A stretch of DNA of 64,000 nt, from positions 282,007 through 346,006 of the forward strand of contig NZ_JBHUHP010000016.1 in assembly GCF_042682525.1 (NCBI RefSeq), in the 5' to 3' direction. This stretch comes from Blastococcus_B deserti (lineage in GTDB: Bacteria; Actinomycetota; Actinomycetes; Mycobacteriales; Geodermatophilaceae). The translations under genes and the position numbers were made by a program. This document shows, piece after piece, positions 1 through 7,485 of this stretch (its first letter is position 1; each line of letters begins with the position of its first letter). Below the pieces are notes generated by a model. The model searched no databases. It saw only the letters and a list, made by a program, of their open reading frames with translations, and had not been told where the DNA came from.

Positions 1-1119
1 GGTGAGCGCGTCGACCCCGGCCCAGAGCAGTGCGAAACCGGCGGCGACCGGCAGCGCCGACCACCAGTTCCACGGTGGCAGGAGACCCAGCGCCTCCTGG
101 ACGACGGCGCCGGCGTAGACGGCCGCCGCGACCCCGACCCCGGCCGCCCACCCCGGAACCCGGCGGGTGACCGCGACGTCGACGAGGACCGCGCCCACGA
201 CGAGCACGACGGGCAGGACCGAGGGCGGGAAGCCGATCGCGACCAGGCCCAGCCACATGACGGCCCGGTAGGCGAGGTAGGTGGCGGCGATGGTCGTCGC
301 CGTCCAGCGCAGGCCCACCACCTTGCGGGCCACCACCAGCGAGAGCAGTCCGGCGCACACCAGCCAGGCGGGATGCACCCAGGAGGGCACCGGCAGCATG
401 AACGTCGCCGGGGACTGCCCCTGCGAGGCGGCGAAGTCCAGGAGCTGCGGCTCGGCCGTCGTCCGCCCGGCGTCGTAGGCCCGCAGCGACAGGACCCCGT
501 ACTCCTGGTGCTGGTTCGGGAAGAGCACGTTCTCGACGAAGAACAGCCACAGGCCCAGCGAGACCAGGTCGCGGACGCGGCCCGGCGCGGCGGACAGCCA
601 CCAGCCGCGCAGCGCGCCGGCGAGCATGACCGCCGTCCCGATGTAGAGCAAGGCGTGGCTGGGGCTCCAGCTGGTGATGTCCAGCCCGTTGATCCGGTGG
701 TTGATGATGTCGAGCGGCACGGCGACCAGGAACAGGCCGATCCCGCACTGCATCAGGCGCAGGGCACGGCGGTCGACGCCGTAGCCGGTGTAGCTGTGGA
801 AGACCACCAGCCCGATGACCAGCGCGGTGCCCGCGGAGTTGAGCAGGTGCGGGGGCGCCAGGTCGTCGCGCAGCCACATGAAGTGCCAGGAGACGTCCCA
901 CGACGAGCCGAGCATCTTGAGCCCGAAGGCACCCAGCCAGGCGGTGTAGATCCACCGCAGCTCGGTCGGGGTCGTGCTCCGCCCCGGCGGACCCGGGGTC
1001 GTGTACGCCGACCACAGCCACCGCACCAGGGCGACCGGACGGGCCAGTCCCGCACGCAGCGATCCCGGTGGCGGGGGGACCGCCGGGGAAACGGGGGTGG
1101 GGACAGCAGGAAGGGGCAC
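1..1119 (-). CDS. Polytopic membrane protein, C-terminus cut by window edge
   Basis: Reading the minus strand from a GTG at 1119 gives 373 uninterrupted codons to the window edge. After a proline-rich N-terminus of about 25 residues, the protein is rich in hydrophobic segments with Trp and aromatic belts (LRWIYTAWLGAFGLKM, TALVIGLVVFHSYTGYG, LMQCGIGLFLVAVPLDIINH, ALLYIGTAVMLAGALRGWW), suggesting eight or more helices. I do not recognise the family, and no enzyme motif is obvious. The start is supported by AGGAAG five bases upstream of the GTG. It is divergent from orn with about 145 bp between them. The stop codon lies outside the window. Confidence 0.75.
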   Translation of the reverse strand, partial: MPLPAVPTPVSPAVPPPPGSLRAGLARPVALVRWLWSAYTTPGPPGRSTTPTELRWIYTAWLGAFGLKMLGSSWDVSWHFMWLRDDLAPPHLLNSAGTALVIGLVVFHSYTGYGVDRRALRLMQCGIGLFLVAVPLDIINHRINGLDITSWSPSHALLYIGTAVMLAGALRGWWLSAAPGRVRDLVSLGLWLFFVENVLFPNQHQEYGVLSLRAYDAGRTTAEPQLLDFAASQGQSPATFMLPVPSWVHPAWLVCAGLLSLVVARKVVGLRWTATTIAATYLAYRAVMWLGLVAIGFPPSVLPVVLVVGAVLVDVAVTRRVPGWAAGVGVAAAVYAGAVVQEALGLLPPWNWWSALPVAAGFALLWAGVDALT

Positions 1120-1264
1120 AGGAACTTCCTCGGCTCGGTGGACTCGCTCGACCCTATCGGCGCCGACGGCCGATCCCGGTCCTTCGACTGGCGGAACGGC
1201 GACGCGTGCGCTCAGGCCCGACATGCGGGGCGTGCGGGGCGCACGGTGCGTACTGTCGGGCGAC

Positions 1265-1954
1265 GTGGCAGAGAGCGCAGGGCACCTGGTCTGGATCGAC
1301 TGCGAGATGACCGGACTCGACATCGTGAAGGACAAGCTGATCGAGGTCGCCGTCGTGGTCACCGACTCCGAGCTCAACGTCCTCGACCCCGGCCTGGACC
1401 TGATCATCTCCGCGGACGACGCCGATCTCGACGGGATGAACGAGGTCGTCGTGGAGATGCACCGGAAGTCCGGGCTGACCGACGCCGTCCGGGCCTCGAC
1501 CCTGACCGTGGCCGACGCCGAGCAGCAGCTGCTCGCCTACATCAAGCGCTGGGTGCCCGAGCGCCGGACCGCGCCGCTGTGCGGGAACTCCATCGGCACC
1601 GACCGCGGCTTCCTCGCCCGTGACATGCCCGAGCTCGACGACCACCTGCACTACCGGATGGTCGACGTCTCCTCGATCAAGGAGCTGGCCCGCCGCTGGT
1701 TCCCGCGGGTCTACTTCGCCCAGCCGGCCAAGGGGCTGGCCCACCGGGCGCTGGCCGACATCATCGAGTCGATCCGCGAGCTGGCGTACTACCGCCGCAC
1801 CCTGTTCGTGCCGGCCCCGGGACCCAGCAGCGACCAGGCGAAGGACGCCGCCGAGGAGGTCATCGGCTCGTTCGCCGAGGTCCTGGCGGCCGGCGACGCC
1901 ACGCCGCGGGTCGGTGTCGACGACGTTCCGCCCCCGGCCGCGTCAGAAGCCTGA
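1265..1954 (+). CDS. orn: Oligoribonuclease (DEDDh 3'-5' exoribonuclease)
   Basis: Degrades the 2-5 nt RNA left by other nucleases, including the pGpG made from c-di-GMP, to mononucleotides in the cytoplasm. The 229-residue protein opens with LVWIDCEMTGLD (ExoI, Asp and Glu of the DEDD tetrad). It continues with NSIGTDRGFL (ExoII) and HRALADI (ExoIII, catalytic His and last Asp). GTG at 1265 puts the first motif about 10 residues in, as is usual for Orn; an in-frame ATG at 1223 would add 14 residues. The C-terminal tail of about 45 residues beyond ExoIII is typical of actinobacterial copies. It lies just upstream of tRNA-His. The window also encodes two EAL proteins whose pGpG product would be an Orn substrate. 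Confidence 0.95.
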   Translation: MAESAGHLVWIDCEMTGLDIVKDKLIEVAVVVTDSELNVLDPGLDLIISADDADLDGMNEVVVEMHRKSGLTDAVRASTLTVADAEQQLLAYIKRWVPERRTAPLCGNSIGTDRGFLARDMPELDDHLHYRMVDVSSIKELARRWFPRVYFAQPAKGLAHRALADIIESIRELAYYRRTLFVPAPGPSSDQAKDAAEEVIGSFAEVLAAGDATPRVGVDDVPPPAASEA

Positions 1955-2014
1955 CCGGCTCCGGTATCGTTGCACCGGCTCCCCCGAAGGCGCGTGCGCC
2001 GGCCGGGGAGCGAC

Positions 2015-2091
2015 GGTGGGTGTAGCTCAGCTGGTAGAGCACCAGGTTGTGATCCTGGGTGTCGCGGGTTCGAGCCCCGTCACTCACCCCA
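2015..2091 (+). tRNA. tRNA-His (anticodon GTG)
   Basis: The cloverleaf reads: acceptor GTGGGTG (2016-2022) pairing with CACTCAC (2081-2087), D-arm AGCTCAGCTGGTAGAGC, and anticodon stem CCAGG/CCTGG with loop TTGTGAT, which gives anticodon GTG. The T-arm is GCGGG-TTCGAGC-CCCGT. G at 2015 is the histidine-specific G-1 and pairs with C73 (2088). CCA is encoded at 2089-2091. The 3' half is repeated at 7451-7480. Confidence 0.97.
2062..2091 (+). repeat. 3' end of tRNA-His, left copy of a putative attachment repeat
   Basis: These 30 bases (T-arm, acceptor 3' strand and CCA) match 7451-7480 at 29 of 30 positions; the only difference is T versus C in the acceptor stem. The similarity continues into the following terminator hairpin. 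tRNA 3' ends are common attB sites for tyrosine integrases, and a displaced copy is the usual trace of an integration. Confidence 0.7.
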
Positions 2092-2097
2092 CGTGAG

Positions 2098-2132
2098 AGG
2101 CCCTGGTCAGTGCGCTGACCAGGGCCTTTCTC
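2098..2132 (+). terminator. Rho-independent terminator of tRNA-His
   Basis: A 13-bp perfect stem, AGGCCCTGGTCAG (2098-2110) with CTGACCAGGGCCT (2115-2127), and a TGCG loop, followed by a T-rich run. A close variant of this hairpin follows the tRNA fragment at 7486-7519. Confidence 0.85.
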
Positions 2133-2139
2133 GTTCCCC

Positions 2140-2321
2140 ACTCCGTGACCTGCACCGGTTCGGTGCGCACCAGCAGGATCCGCCCCGGTGGCGACCTCCA
2201 GCGCGCGCAGCCGCTGGCTGATGCCCGACGGGGTGACGTGGAGTTCTCGCGCGGCCGCCTCCGACGTGCCTCCGCGGACGGTGGCGGCCAGCGCCCGCAG
2301 CTCGGCCAGGTCGAGGTCCAC
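2140..2321 (-). pseudogene. LysR-family (LysG/ArgP-type) regulator, frameshifted N-terminal remnant
   Basis: From a GTG at 2321 (11 bases after the MOSC stop, so possibly coupled) the frame reads VDLDLAELRALAATV, then AAARELHVTPSGISQRLRALE. This is the winged-HTH N-terminus typical of LysG/ArgP, the arginine/lysine exporter regulators. After ...LEVATG the homology jumps frame: one extra G in the GGGG run near 2178 must be removed to continue as RILLVRTEPVQVTE. The reading then runs into the tRNA-His terminator and stops having any similarity. Only about 65 of some 300 residues remain, and the effector domain is absent. No lysE exporter gene is nearby. This is a pseudogene on both counts, and its broken edge coincides with the tRNA-His side of the putative island. 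Confidence 0.8.
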
Positions 2322-2332
2322 GAGCAGGTCGG

Positions 2333-3205
2333 TCAGACCGGCTGGATCGGCGCCCCGGGGCGGATCTCGCCGTCGGTGAGGACGTCGGCGCGCAGACCGC
2401 CCTTGTGGATGAGCGGCCGCAGCAGGCCGGGGCCGCTGAGCCGGTCGAGGTGGACGCAGGGCTCGCAGAGCCGGAGGCCCTCGCACACGACGTCGCCGAT
2501 GCGGAAGGTGCGCCCGACGAGGGCGTTGACGTCGATGCCGCGGGTAAGGACGTTGCGCCGGGTGGCGGGGAAGTCGACCGTGACGCCGGCGGCGGTGAGC
2601 TCGTCGAGGACCTCGGCGGCTATCAGGGTGAGGTCGTAGCCCGGGCGCTTGTCGCCGCGCGAGGTGAAGGTGCCGGCGCCGGCGGCGTACCGGTCGCCGT
2701 CGAGGCCACGCCCGGCGACCGTCCGGGCGACCTCGAGCAGCTGCATGTCGGCCTCGGCGGCGGGTGCGATCGCGAGCGCCTCCACCGTGCCGTGCAGGTC
2801 CGGCGTGTCCGCGGCCGGCCGGAGGACCGGGTCGAGAGAGGCGACGGCGTAGGCGGCGGTGATCGGCAGCTCGGCGGTGGCCCGGCCCATCAGGGCCGGC
2901 CTCTGCGGGCTGAGCACGATGCCCGCCGGGGTGCCGAAGGCCACCGTGGCGACCTCGGCATCGGCGGTCTGCACGACGGCGATCCACCAGCCGGGCCACT
3001 GGAAGCGGGTGGGGTCGGCGATGGGCACCAGGCCGGAGTTCCGCCCGGCCAGCCAGGTACGGAGGGCGCCGACGGCCGAGGACAGGTCGCCGGGAGGAAG
3101 CGGGAGCTCGGTGACCGGGACCTCGGTGATCGAGGCGAGGCAGGCGGCGAGACCGCGGGTCAGCGCGCTGGCCCCGGGTGCGCTGGGCAGGTCGGTGTCG
3201 ATCAC
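2333..3205 (-). CDS. MOSC domain protein
   Basis: A 290-residue cytosolic protein with a MOSC (molybdenum cofactor sulfurase C-terminal) domain in its second half. The GRGLDGDRYAAGAGTF segment, DLTLIAAEVLDEL, FPATRRNVLTRGIDVNALVGRTFRIGD and the cysteine-bearing LCEPCVHLDRL are the usual MOSC landmarks. MOSC domains are thought to carry sulfur on the conserved Cys for metal-sulfur or molybdenum cofactor chemistry. The N-terminal 130 residues are not a standard MOSC part and resemble a small sensor-like domain I cannot name. The start is GTG at 3205 with GGGAG six bases upstream; it overlaps the PLP gene stop by 3 bases (GTGA), implying co-translation with a sulfur amino acid enzyme. Confidence 0.8.
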   Translation of the reverse strand: MIDTDLPSAPGASALTRGLAACLASITEVPVTELPLPPGDLSSAVGALRTWLAGRNSGLVPIADPTRFQWPGWWIAVVQTADAEVATVAFGTPAGIVLSPQRPALMGRATAELPITAAYAVASLDPVLRPAADTPDLHGTVEALAIAPAAEADMQLLEVARTVAGRGLDGDRYAAGAGTFTSRGDKRPGYDLTLIAAEVLDELTAAGVTVDFPATRRNVLTRGIDVNALVGRTFRIGDVVCEGLRLCEPCVHLDRLSGPGLLRPLIHKGGLRADVLTDGEIRPGAPIQPV

Positions 3206-4392
3206 GGGTGGCTCCCGGCGGGGACGTCGGAACGGGCGGTGGACTGGGTCATCGGGTCGGCGGCGGGGGACCCGAGGGCGGCGGCGAGGTCGGCCCACAG
3301 GTCCTCGACGTGCTCGACGCCGACGCTGAGGCGCAGCAGGGCGGCCGGGACGTGCTCCTGGCCGGGCAGCTTCGCACGCCGCTCGATGGTGGACTCCACG
3401 CCGCCGAGGCTGGTGGCGTGCGTGACGACCCGGACGGCGGTGCAGACCGCGTCGGCGGTCGCGGCGTCGGTGACCTCGAAGCTCAGCACGGCGCCGAAGC
3501 CGCGCATCTGGCGGGCGGCGAGCTCGTGGTGCGGGTCGCCGGGCAGGCCGGGGTAGCGCACCCGGCTGACCGCCGGGTGGGCGGCCAGCCGGGCGGCGAG
3601 CTCGCCGGCGGTCCTCTGCGCCTGGCGCAGCCGGACGGCGAGGGTGCGGGCGCCGCGCAGCGCCAGGAACGCCTCGAGCGCACCTGGGGTCGCGCCGGCG
3701 ACCTCCCGGCGACGGAGGAGCCGCTCCCGGTCCTCGGGTCGGCGGGCCACGACCGCGCCGAGCAGCAGGTCGGAGTGCCCCCCGATGAACTTGGTCGCGC
3801 TGTGCACGACGAAGTCGGCACCGAGGGCCAGCGGGTTCTGCAGCAGCGGGGTGGCGAAGGTGTTGTCGACGGCGACCAGCGCACCCGACGCCGCTGCGAC
3901 AGCGGCGATGTCGACGACCTCGAGCAGCGGGTTGCTCGGGGTCTCCAGCCACACCAGGTCCGCGTCGGCCACGGCGGCGGCCATCTCGTCGGCGTTCGCC
4001 ATGTCCACCGTGCGCAGCTGCCAGCGGCCGCCGGCCGCGGCGCCGTCCTCGAGCAGGCCCCGCAGGCCGGTGTAGCTGTCGCGGGGCGCGACCACACGGG
4101 CGCCGACCGGCAGCAGCTCGAGGACCGCGGCGATGGCTCCCATGCCCGAGGAGAAGCACACCGCCGGACCTCCTTCGAGGTCGCCGATCAGCGCTTCGAG
4201 CGCGTCCCAACCCGGGGTGCCGTCGTCGCGGGAGTACTCGCGCGCGGTCTCCCCGTGCGACGGGGCCCGGAAGTTCGAGGCCGGGACGATCGGCACGTTC
4301 AGCGGCTGCCCCGGCTCGCGGGCACCCCGGCCGAGGGCGGCCAGCCGCGTCTCCACATGCAGCCGTCCAACCATGTTGTCGAGGCGGTCCAT
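3202..4392 (-). CDS. Cys/Met metabolism PLP-dependent enzyme (cystathionine gamma-synthase/lyase type)
   Basis: A 396-residue fold-type I PLP enzyme acting on sulfur amino acids (transsulfuration, or gamma-elimination of cystathionine or methionine). Visible motifs are EYSRDDGTPGWDALE (substrate loop), SSGMGAIAAVL, the PLP aspartate in VAVDNTFATP (about residue 176), and SATKFIGGHSD with Schiff-base Lys201. The C-terminal SLGGVESTIERRA and LLRLSVGVEHVEDL are family-typical. The loop reads VESTIERR where common MetB/MetC enzymes have VESLIxHP, so the exact reaction is open. ATG at 4392 has GGAGGGG about eight bases upstream. It is the first gene of a two-gene unit with the MOSC protein and is divergent from the XRE-cupin regulator. 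Confidence 0.85.
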   Translation of the reverse strand: MDRLDNMVGRLHVETRLAALGRGAREPGQPLNVPIVPASNFRAPSHGETAREYSRDDGTPGWDALEALIGDLEGGPAVCFSSGMGAIAAVLELLPVGARVVAPRDSYTGLRGLLEDGAAAGGRWQLRTVDMANADEMAAAVADADLVWLETPSNPLLEVVDIAAVAAASGALVAVDNTFATPLLQNPLALGADFVVHSATKFIGGHSDLLLGAVVARRPEDRERLLRRREVAGATPGALEAFLALRGARTLAVRLRQAQRTAGELAARLAAHPAVSRVRYPGLPGDPHHELAARQMRGFGAVLSFEVTDAATADAVCTAVRVVTHATSLGGVESTIERRAKLPGQEHVPAALLRLSVGVEHVEDLWADLAAALGSPAADPMTQSTARSDVPAGSHP

Positions 4393-4414
4393 GCGGTCAC
4401 CCCTCCCTCCGTGA

Positions 4415-4429
4415 TGCACTATGTTGCAC
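4415..4429. promoter_or_regulatory. Candidate operator, TGCAC repeated with 10-bp period
   Basis: The 91-bp gap between the divergent PLP gene and the XRE-cupin gene contains TGCACTATGTTGCAC. It can be read as TGCAC at 10-bp spacing, or as TGCA half-sites around six bases. Sites of this type in such a gap are expected for the adjacent XRE-cupin regulator. The assignment is inferred from position only. Confidence 0.4.
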
Positions 4430-4483
4430 CATGGAGGGCAGCGTAGACGGACGGCCCGTGGTGGGCACAAGGGAGGTGGCGGG

Positions 4484-5077
4484 ATGACAGCAGCAGTGGT
4501 TGCGGTCAACGAGCAGATCGGTGCGCGTGTTCGGCAGCACCGCACGGCGCATGGCTGGACGCTCGACGATCTCGCCGACCGCTCCGGCGTCAGCCGCCGG
4601 ATGCTGATCACCATCGAGCACGGGGAGGGCAACCCCAGCATCGCCACGCTGCTGCGGATCAGCGACGCCCTCGGCATCGGGCTGCCGGTGCTGGTCGACG
4701 TCGAGCGACCCCACGCGCTGACGGTCACCGCGGCCGGGACCGCGCCGGTGCTCTGGCGCGGTCCGCGCGGCGGGCAGGCGCTGCTGGTCGCCGGCACCGA
4801 GCCACCCGACGTCGTCGAGCTGTGGGACTGGACCCTGCAGCCTGGCGAAGCGCACGCCACCGAGGCCCACAGCGCCGGTACCCGGGAGCTGCTGCTCGTC
4901 CTGGACGGCGCGGTGGAACTGCGCGTCGGGGACCGCATCGAGCGGCTCGGCGTCGGCGACTCCGTCGCGTTCGCCGGTGACGTCCCGCACGGCTACGCGA
5001 CACCGGCCGCGGCGGCCACACCCGCCCGGTTTGCGCTCACCGTGTTCCAGCCGCAGGTCGGCGGAGGCCGCAAGTGA
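4484..5077 (+). CDS. XRE-family regulator with C-terminal cupin
   Basis: 197 residues. An HTH_3 domain at about 8-65 (RVRQHRTAHGWTLDDLADRSGVSRRMLITIEHG.. in two parts: RSGVSRRMLITIEHG recognition region, NPSIATLLRISDALGI) is followed by a cupin barrel at about 110-185 (LQPGEAHATEAHSAGTRELLLVLDGAVELRVG, GDSVAFAGDVPHGY). In this class the cupin senses a small molecule and the HTH controls neighbouring metabolic genes. ATG at 4484 is preceded by GGGAGG at good spacing. Its stop overlaps the B3/4 gene start (GTGA), so the two are co-translated. It probably controls the divergent PLP-MOSC unit and itself. Confidence 0.9.
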   Translation: MTAAVVAVNEQIGARVRQHRTAHGWTLDDLADRSGVSRRMLITIEHGEGNPSIATLLRISDALGIGLPVLVDVERPHALTVTAAGTAPVLWRGPRGGQALLVAGTEPPDVVELWDWTLQPGEAHATEAHSAGTRELLLVLDGAVELRVGDRIERLGVGDSVAFAGDVPHGYATPAAAATPARFALTVFQPQVGGGRK

Positions 5078-5841
5078 CCGGCCACCACGACGCCGCCGCG
5101 CCGAGCGACCCGCAGGAGTGGCTGGCCGCCGCCACCATCGACCCCGCGGTGTCCGAGCTTCGGCCGGACTACCGGGCGCTGCTGCTGACCGCCGACGGCC
5201 TGGGCGGCGGCCCCAGCGACGCGGTCAGCGAGGGCATCCTCGCCGCCGCCGAGGCCACGGCCCGCCGGCACGTCGACGGGCGGCCGCCCGAGCAGCTGCC
5301 CCACCCGGCGGCCTGGCGGGAGGCCTACCGGGCCTTCGGCGCCAAGCCGCAGCGCACCCGCCCCAGCGTGGAGGCCCTACTGCGCCGCCTGGACCCCGAC
5401 GGGCTGCCGCGCATCGACCGGATCACGGACGTCTACAACGCCGTCTCGATCGCCCACCTCCTGCCGCTGGGCGGCGAGGATCGCGCCGCCTACGCCGGGC
5501 CGCCCCGGCTGATCCGCGCCGAGGGCAGCGAGCCGTTCGACACCACCGCCGGCGGCGAGCCCGTCGTCGAGCACCCCGAGCGCGGCGAGGTCGTCTGGCG
5601 CGACGACGTCGGCGTCACCTGCCGCCGCTGGAACTGGCGGCAGTGCACCCGCACCCGCCTCACCACCGCTACCGGCAGCGCTGTGTTCATCCTCGACATC
5701 CTCGACCCGCTCACCGACGACGACGCCTCCGCAGCCGCCGACGCCCTCACCGACGCGCTGCTCGCCCTCAGCCCGGACGCCGTCATCCACCGGCGGCTGC
5801 TCACCCACTCTCCCGCCACCGATGGAGGCAGCTCGTGCTGA
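5074..5841 (+). CDS. B3/B4 domain protein (PheRS editing-like domain)
   Basis: 255 residues matching the stand-alone B3/4 domain family, which is related to the editing module of phenylalanyl-tRNA synthetase beta. Recognisable parts are ELRPDYRALLLTADGL, WREAYRAFGAKPQRTRPSVEALLRR, ITDVYNAVSIAHLLPLGGED and EVVWRDDVGVTCRRWNWRQCTRT. Free-standing versions are thought to bind or clear amino acids or mischarged tRNA, but their role is not settled. The GTG start overlaps the regulator stop. The gene's own stop overlaps the GTG of the following PaiB-like fragment by 7 bases, so these three formed one operon before the third gene was broken. Confidence 0.85.
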   Translation: MTGHHDAAAPSDPQEWLAAATIDPAVSELRPDYRALLLTADGLGGGPSDAVSEGILAAAEATARRHVDGRPPEQLPHPAAWREAYRAFGAKPQRTRPSVEALLRRLDPDGLPRIDRITDVYNAVSIAHLLPLGGEDRAAYAGPPRLIRAEGSEPFDTTAGGEPVVEHPERGEVVWRDDVGVTCRRWNWRQCTRTRLTTATGSAVFILDILDPLTDDDASAAADALTDALLALSPDAVIHRRLLTHSPATDGGSSC

Positions 5842-6113
5842 TCCACCCCTGGGACGCCGCCCTCGACGACGAGTGGCGCACCTGGCCGGCCGACGGCCAC
5901 GACTTCGGGCAGCTGGTGGTCAACGGCCTGCCCGGGCAGCCGCCGGTCGTCATCCCCACCCACTTCAGCGTCGAGGACGCTCCGACCGAGACCGTGCTGC
6001 TCGTGCACCTGGCCCGGCCCAACCCGGTGTGGAAGAACCGGGGTCGCTCGGTGGTGGCGACCGAGTCGAACTGCTCGCGGCCGAGGCGTGCGTCGACACC
6101 TGACGCCGTGTAG
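5835..6113 (+). pseudogene. PaiB-like FMN-binding protein, N-terminal fragment
   Basis: GTG at 5835 (GGAGG six bases upstream) begins a 92-codon frame. Its first 67 residues match the start of PaiB/FMN-binding negative regulators: LIHPWDAALDDEWRTWPAD, GHDFGQLVVNG, VVIPTHFSVE and VLLVHLARPNPVWK. After VWK (6035) similarity ends abruptly and an unrelated run of about 25 residues leads to a stop. The family is usually about 200 residues with the flavin and dimer contacts further on, so this copy lacks two thirds of the fold and is most likely dead. The break marks the start of the eroded part of the tRNA-His island. Confidence 0.75.
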
Positions 6114-6298
6114 GCCACGCCGCGGCGGGAGCGCACCCTGGGCGCTTCGGCGCTGAGCCGGCCGGCGGATGCGACACGAGCAGCCGCCCGTTCGCGTTCG
6201 CGTCGGTCAACTGCGTGCTCGCTCGAGGATCCCGACTGTCACCACGGCCATGTCCGCGGCACTGAGTCGGCCACCCTCGGACGCCCACAGCCGCAGGG

Positions 6299-6808
6299 CT
6301 AGCCGCCGTACCACGTCAGGCTGGGCGGCGAGCCAGGTGGCCCGCTCGGCGCGTCTACCGCACGAGCGGGCGCGCGTCTCGTTCCAGATCGTCCCTGGGG
6401 CGCCGCCCGGATCTCGTCCGCGGCCCAGATGAAGACGTCGGCGACGTAGGACCAGCTGCCGTCGTCAGGGACGGCGCGGACAGCATGCTCCCGGCTGCAC
6501 CCGATGCCGACCGGTCCGAGCAGGCGCCACGGGAGCGGCAGGGCGAAGTAGGCGTGCCAGAGCTCCGCCCGGCGACCGCAGGCCGGGCACGCATCGGCGG
6601 CCGTCCCGAACCGCCTGACGAAGACGGTGGCCCCGTCCTCACCGAGCTGCCCGGGCGCCGGCGCTTGCCACATGGGCCGGCCGGCGGACGGCTCGAGCCG
6701 TCGCCAGCGCCATCGAGACGGGGTGAGCCCGACGCCGGCCTGCCGCTCCTCCACGGACGTGATCATCTGTGGGACCCACGACAGGACGCGCCGAGAAGAT
6801 CGGTCCAC
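6299..6808 (-). CDS. Hypothetical protein with a zinc-ribbon-like CPACG knuckle
   Basis: 169 codons from a GTG at 6808; an internal ATG at 6763 is an alternative. The central part (VFVRRFGTAADACPACGRRAELWHAY) and the segment LGPVGIGCSREHAVRAVPDDGSWSYVADVFIWAADEI look like genuine protein. They contain a CPxCG pair and later a single Cys and His. The last 35 residues are low-complexity Arg/Pro/Gly, and may be read-through after a frameshift. I do not recognise a family. It sits in the degraded half of the tRNA-His island. Confidence 0.4.
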   Translation of the reverse strand: MDRSSRRVLSWVPQMITSVEERQAGVGLTPSRWRWRRLEPSAGRPMWQAPAPGQLGEDGATVFVRRFGTAADACPACGRRAELWHAYFALPLPWRLLGPVGIGCSREHAVRAVPDDGSWSYVADVFIWAADEIRAAPQGRSGTRRAPARAVDAPSGPPGSPPSLTWYGG

Positions 6809-6899
6809 CGTCGCCTGCCGGCAGGCTGGGACGCGCGAACGGACGATCTGATGTGGTGGCGGAGCGGTGTCACCACACCGTGGTGCGGCGGTGCCCCGG

Positions 6900-7228
6900 T
6901 CAGCGCAGACCGATGCTGGCCCACCTGTCGAGCACGTCGGCGGTGAGCGGCTCCGGCGCGTCCGGCGCTGCGGAGTGCGCGTCGGCGGCCGCGGCCCGCT
7001 TCGCCTGAAGCGGCGTCATGAGCTCCGGCAGCATCTGGCCAATCGCCATGATGTCGGCCCAGGTGGACCACACCCCGCGCTGCTGGACACCGTCGGGGTT
7101 GCCGCTGCGCTGGTGCGGGATGCACCGGGCGGTGACCCACCTCTTCAGCCAGGTGTCCGAGATGTTCAGGACCTGCGCCACCTCGGCCCGTTTGCAGCAG
7201 CGGACGCTGCGAGCTGCTCGTTGATCAC
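6900..7228 (-). pseudogene. Excisionase-like helix-turn-helix protein, probably frameshifted
   Basis: A frame ending at 6900 encodes RAEVAQVLNISDTWLKRWV, then TARCIPHQRSG and GVWSTWADIMAIGQMLPELM. This is the layout of small MerR/excisionase-type DNA-binding proteins carried by actinobacterial integrative elements. No plausible start lies in this frame close to the HTH. The best start, GTG at 7228 reading VINEQLAAS, is in another frame, so one or two small indels between about 7180 and 7200 are likely. It lies about 220 bp inside the right tRNA-His repeat, where an excisionase gene would be expected. No integrase accompanies it. Confidence 0.5.
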
Positions 7229-7450
7229 CCTCGGACCTGTCCGGTGGCCAGCACCGGGGCGATCCCCGCCAGGACTCACATCCCCCGGCGGCGTCGGGAT
7301 GGCTCGGCTTGAGCTCTGCTGCGGTCGCTGAGGCACTCGGGAGCTGGGGGCAGATCGGGGGCAACTGACCGCTCAGGACCGCTCCACGACGTCCGAGCGC
7401 ACGCGTGACCTGCGCATTCGCCGGGCCACCGGGCCCGGGACCGGCCTCAC

Positions 7451-7480
7451 TCGCGGGTTCGAGCCCCGTCACCCACCCCA
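7451..7480 (+). repeat. Displaced tRNA-His 3' end, right copy of attachment repeat
   Basis: 29 of 30 bases match 2062-2091 of tRNA-His, ending in the CCA. No D-arm or anticodon arm precedes it, so it is not a functional tRNA. It is followed by a near copy of the tRNA-His terminator. Together these are the expected product of integration at the tRNA 3' end. Confidence 0.75.
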
Positions 7481-7485
7481 CGCGG

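Larger units (their letters stand above)
2062..7480. mobile_element. Putative decayed integrative island at tRNA-His (about 5.4 kb)
   Basis: Bounded by the direct repeat of the tRNA-His 3' end. Inside are a truncated LysR gene at the left edge, an intact PLP-MOSC / XRE-B3/4 cassette, a truncated PaiB gene, a doubtful reading frame and an excisionase-like remnant by the right edge. No integrase remains. An alternative is tandem duplication of a tRNA region followed by deletion. The intact cassette has the same GC and codon character as the surroundings, so if it was imported it came from a similar genome or long ago. Confidence 0.5.

Noticed and set aside
373..1623. Open frame of 416 codons across the membrane protein and orn
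   Set aside because: Out of frame with orn and opposite to the membrane protein; Arg/Gln/Pro/Gly-rich shadow.
7451..7480. Second tRNA-His gene
   Set aside because: Only the T-arm, acceptor strand and CCA are present; no D-arm, anticodon arm or 5' acceptor strand precede them.
7229..7481. N-terminal part of the frame ending at 6900 (starting MGWVTGLEPA)
   Set aside because: This start lies on the reverse strand of the tRNA-like repeat; MGWVTGLEP-type starts are a well-known artefact of reading tRNA ends.
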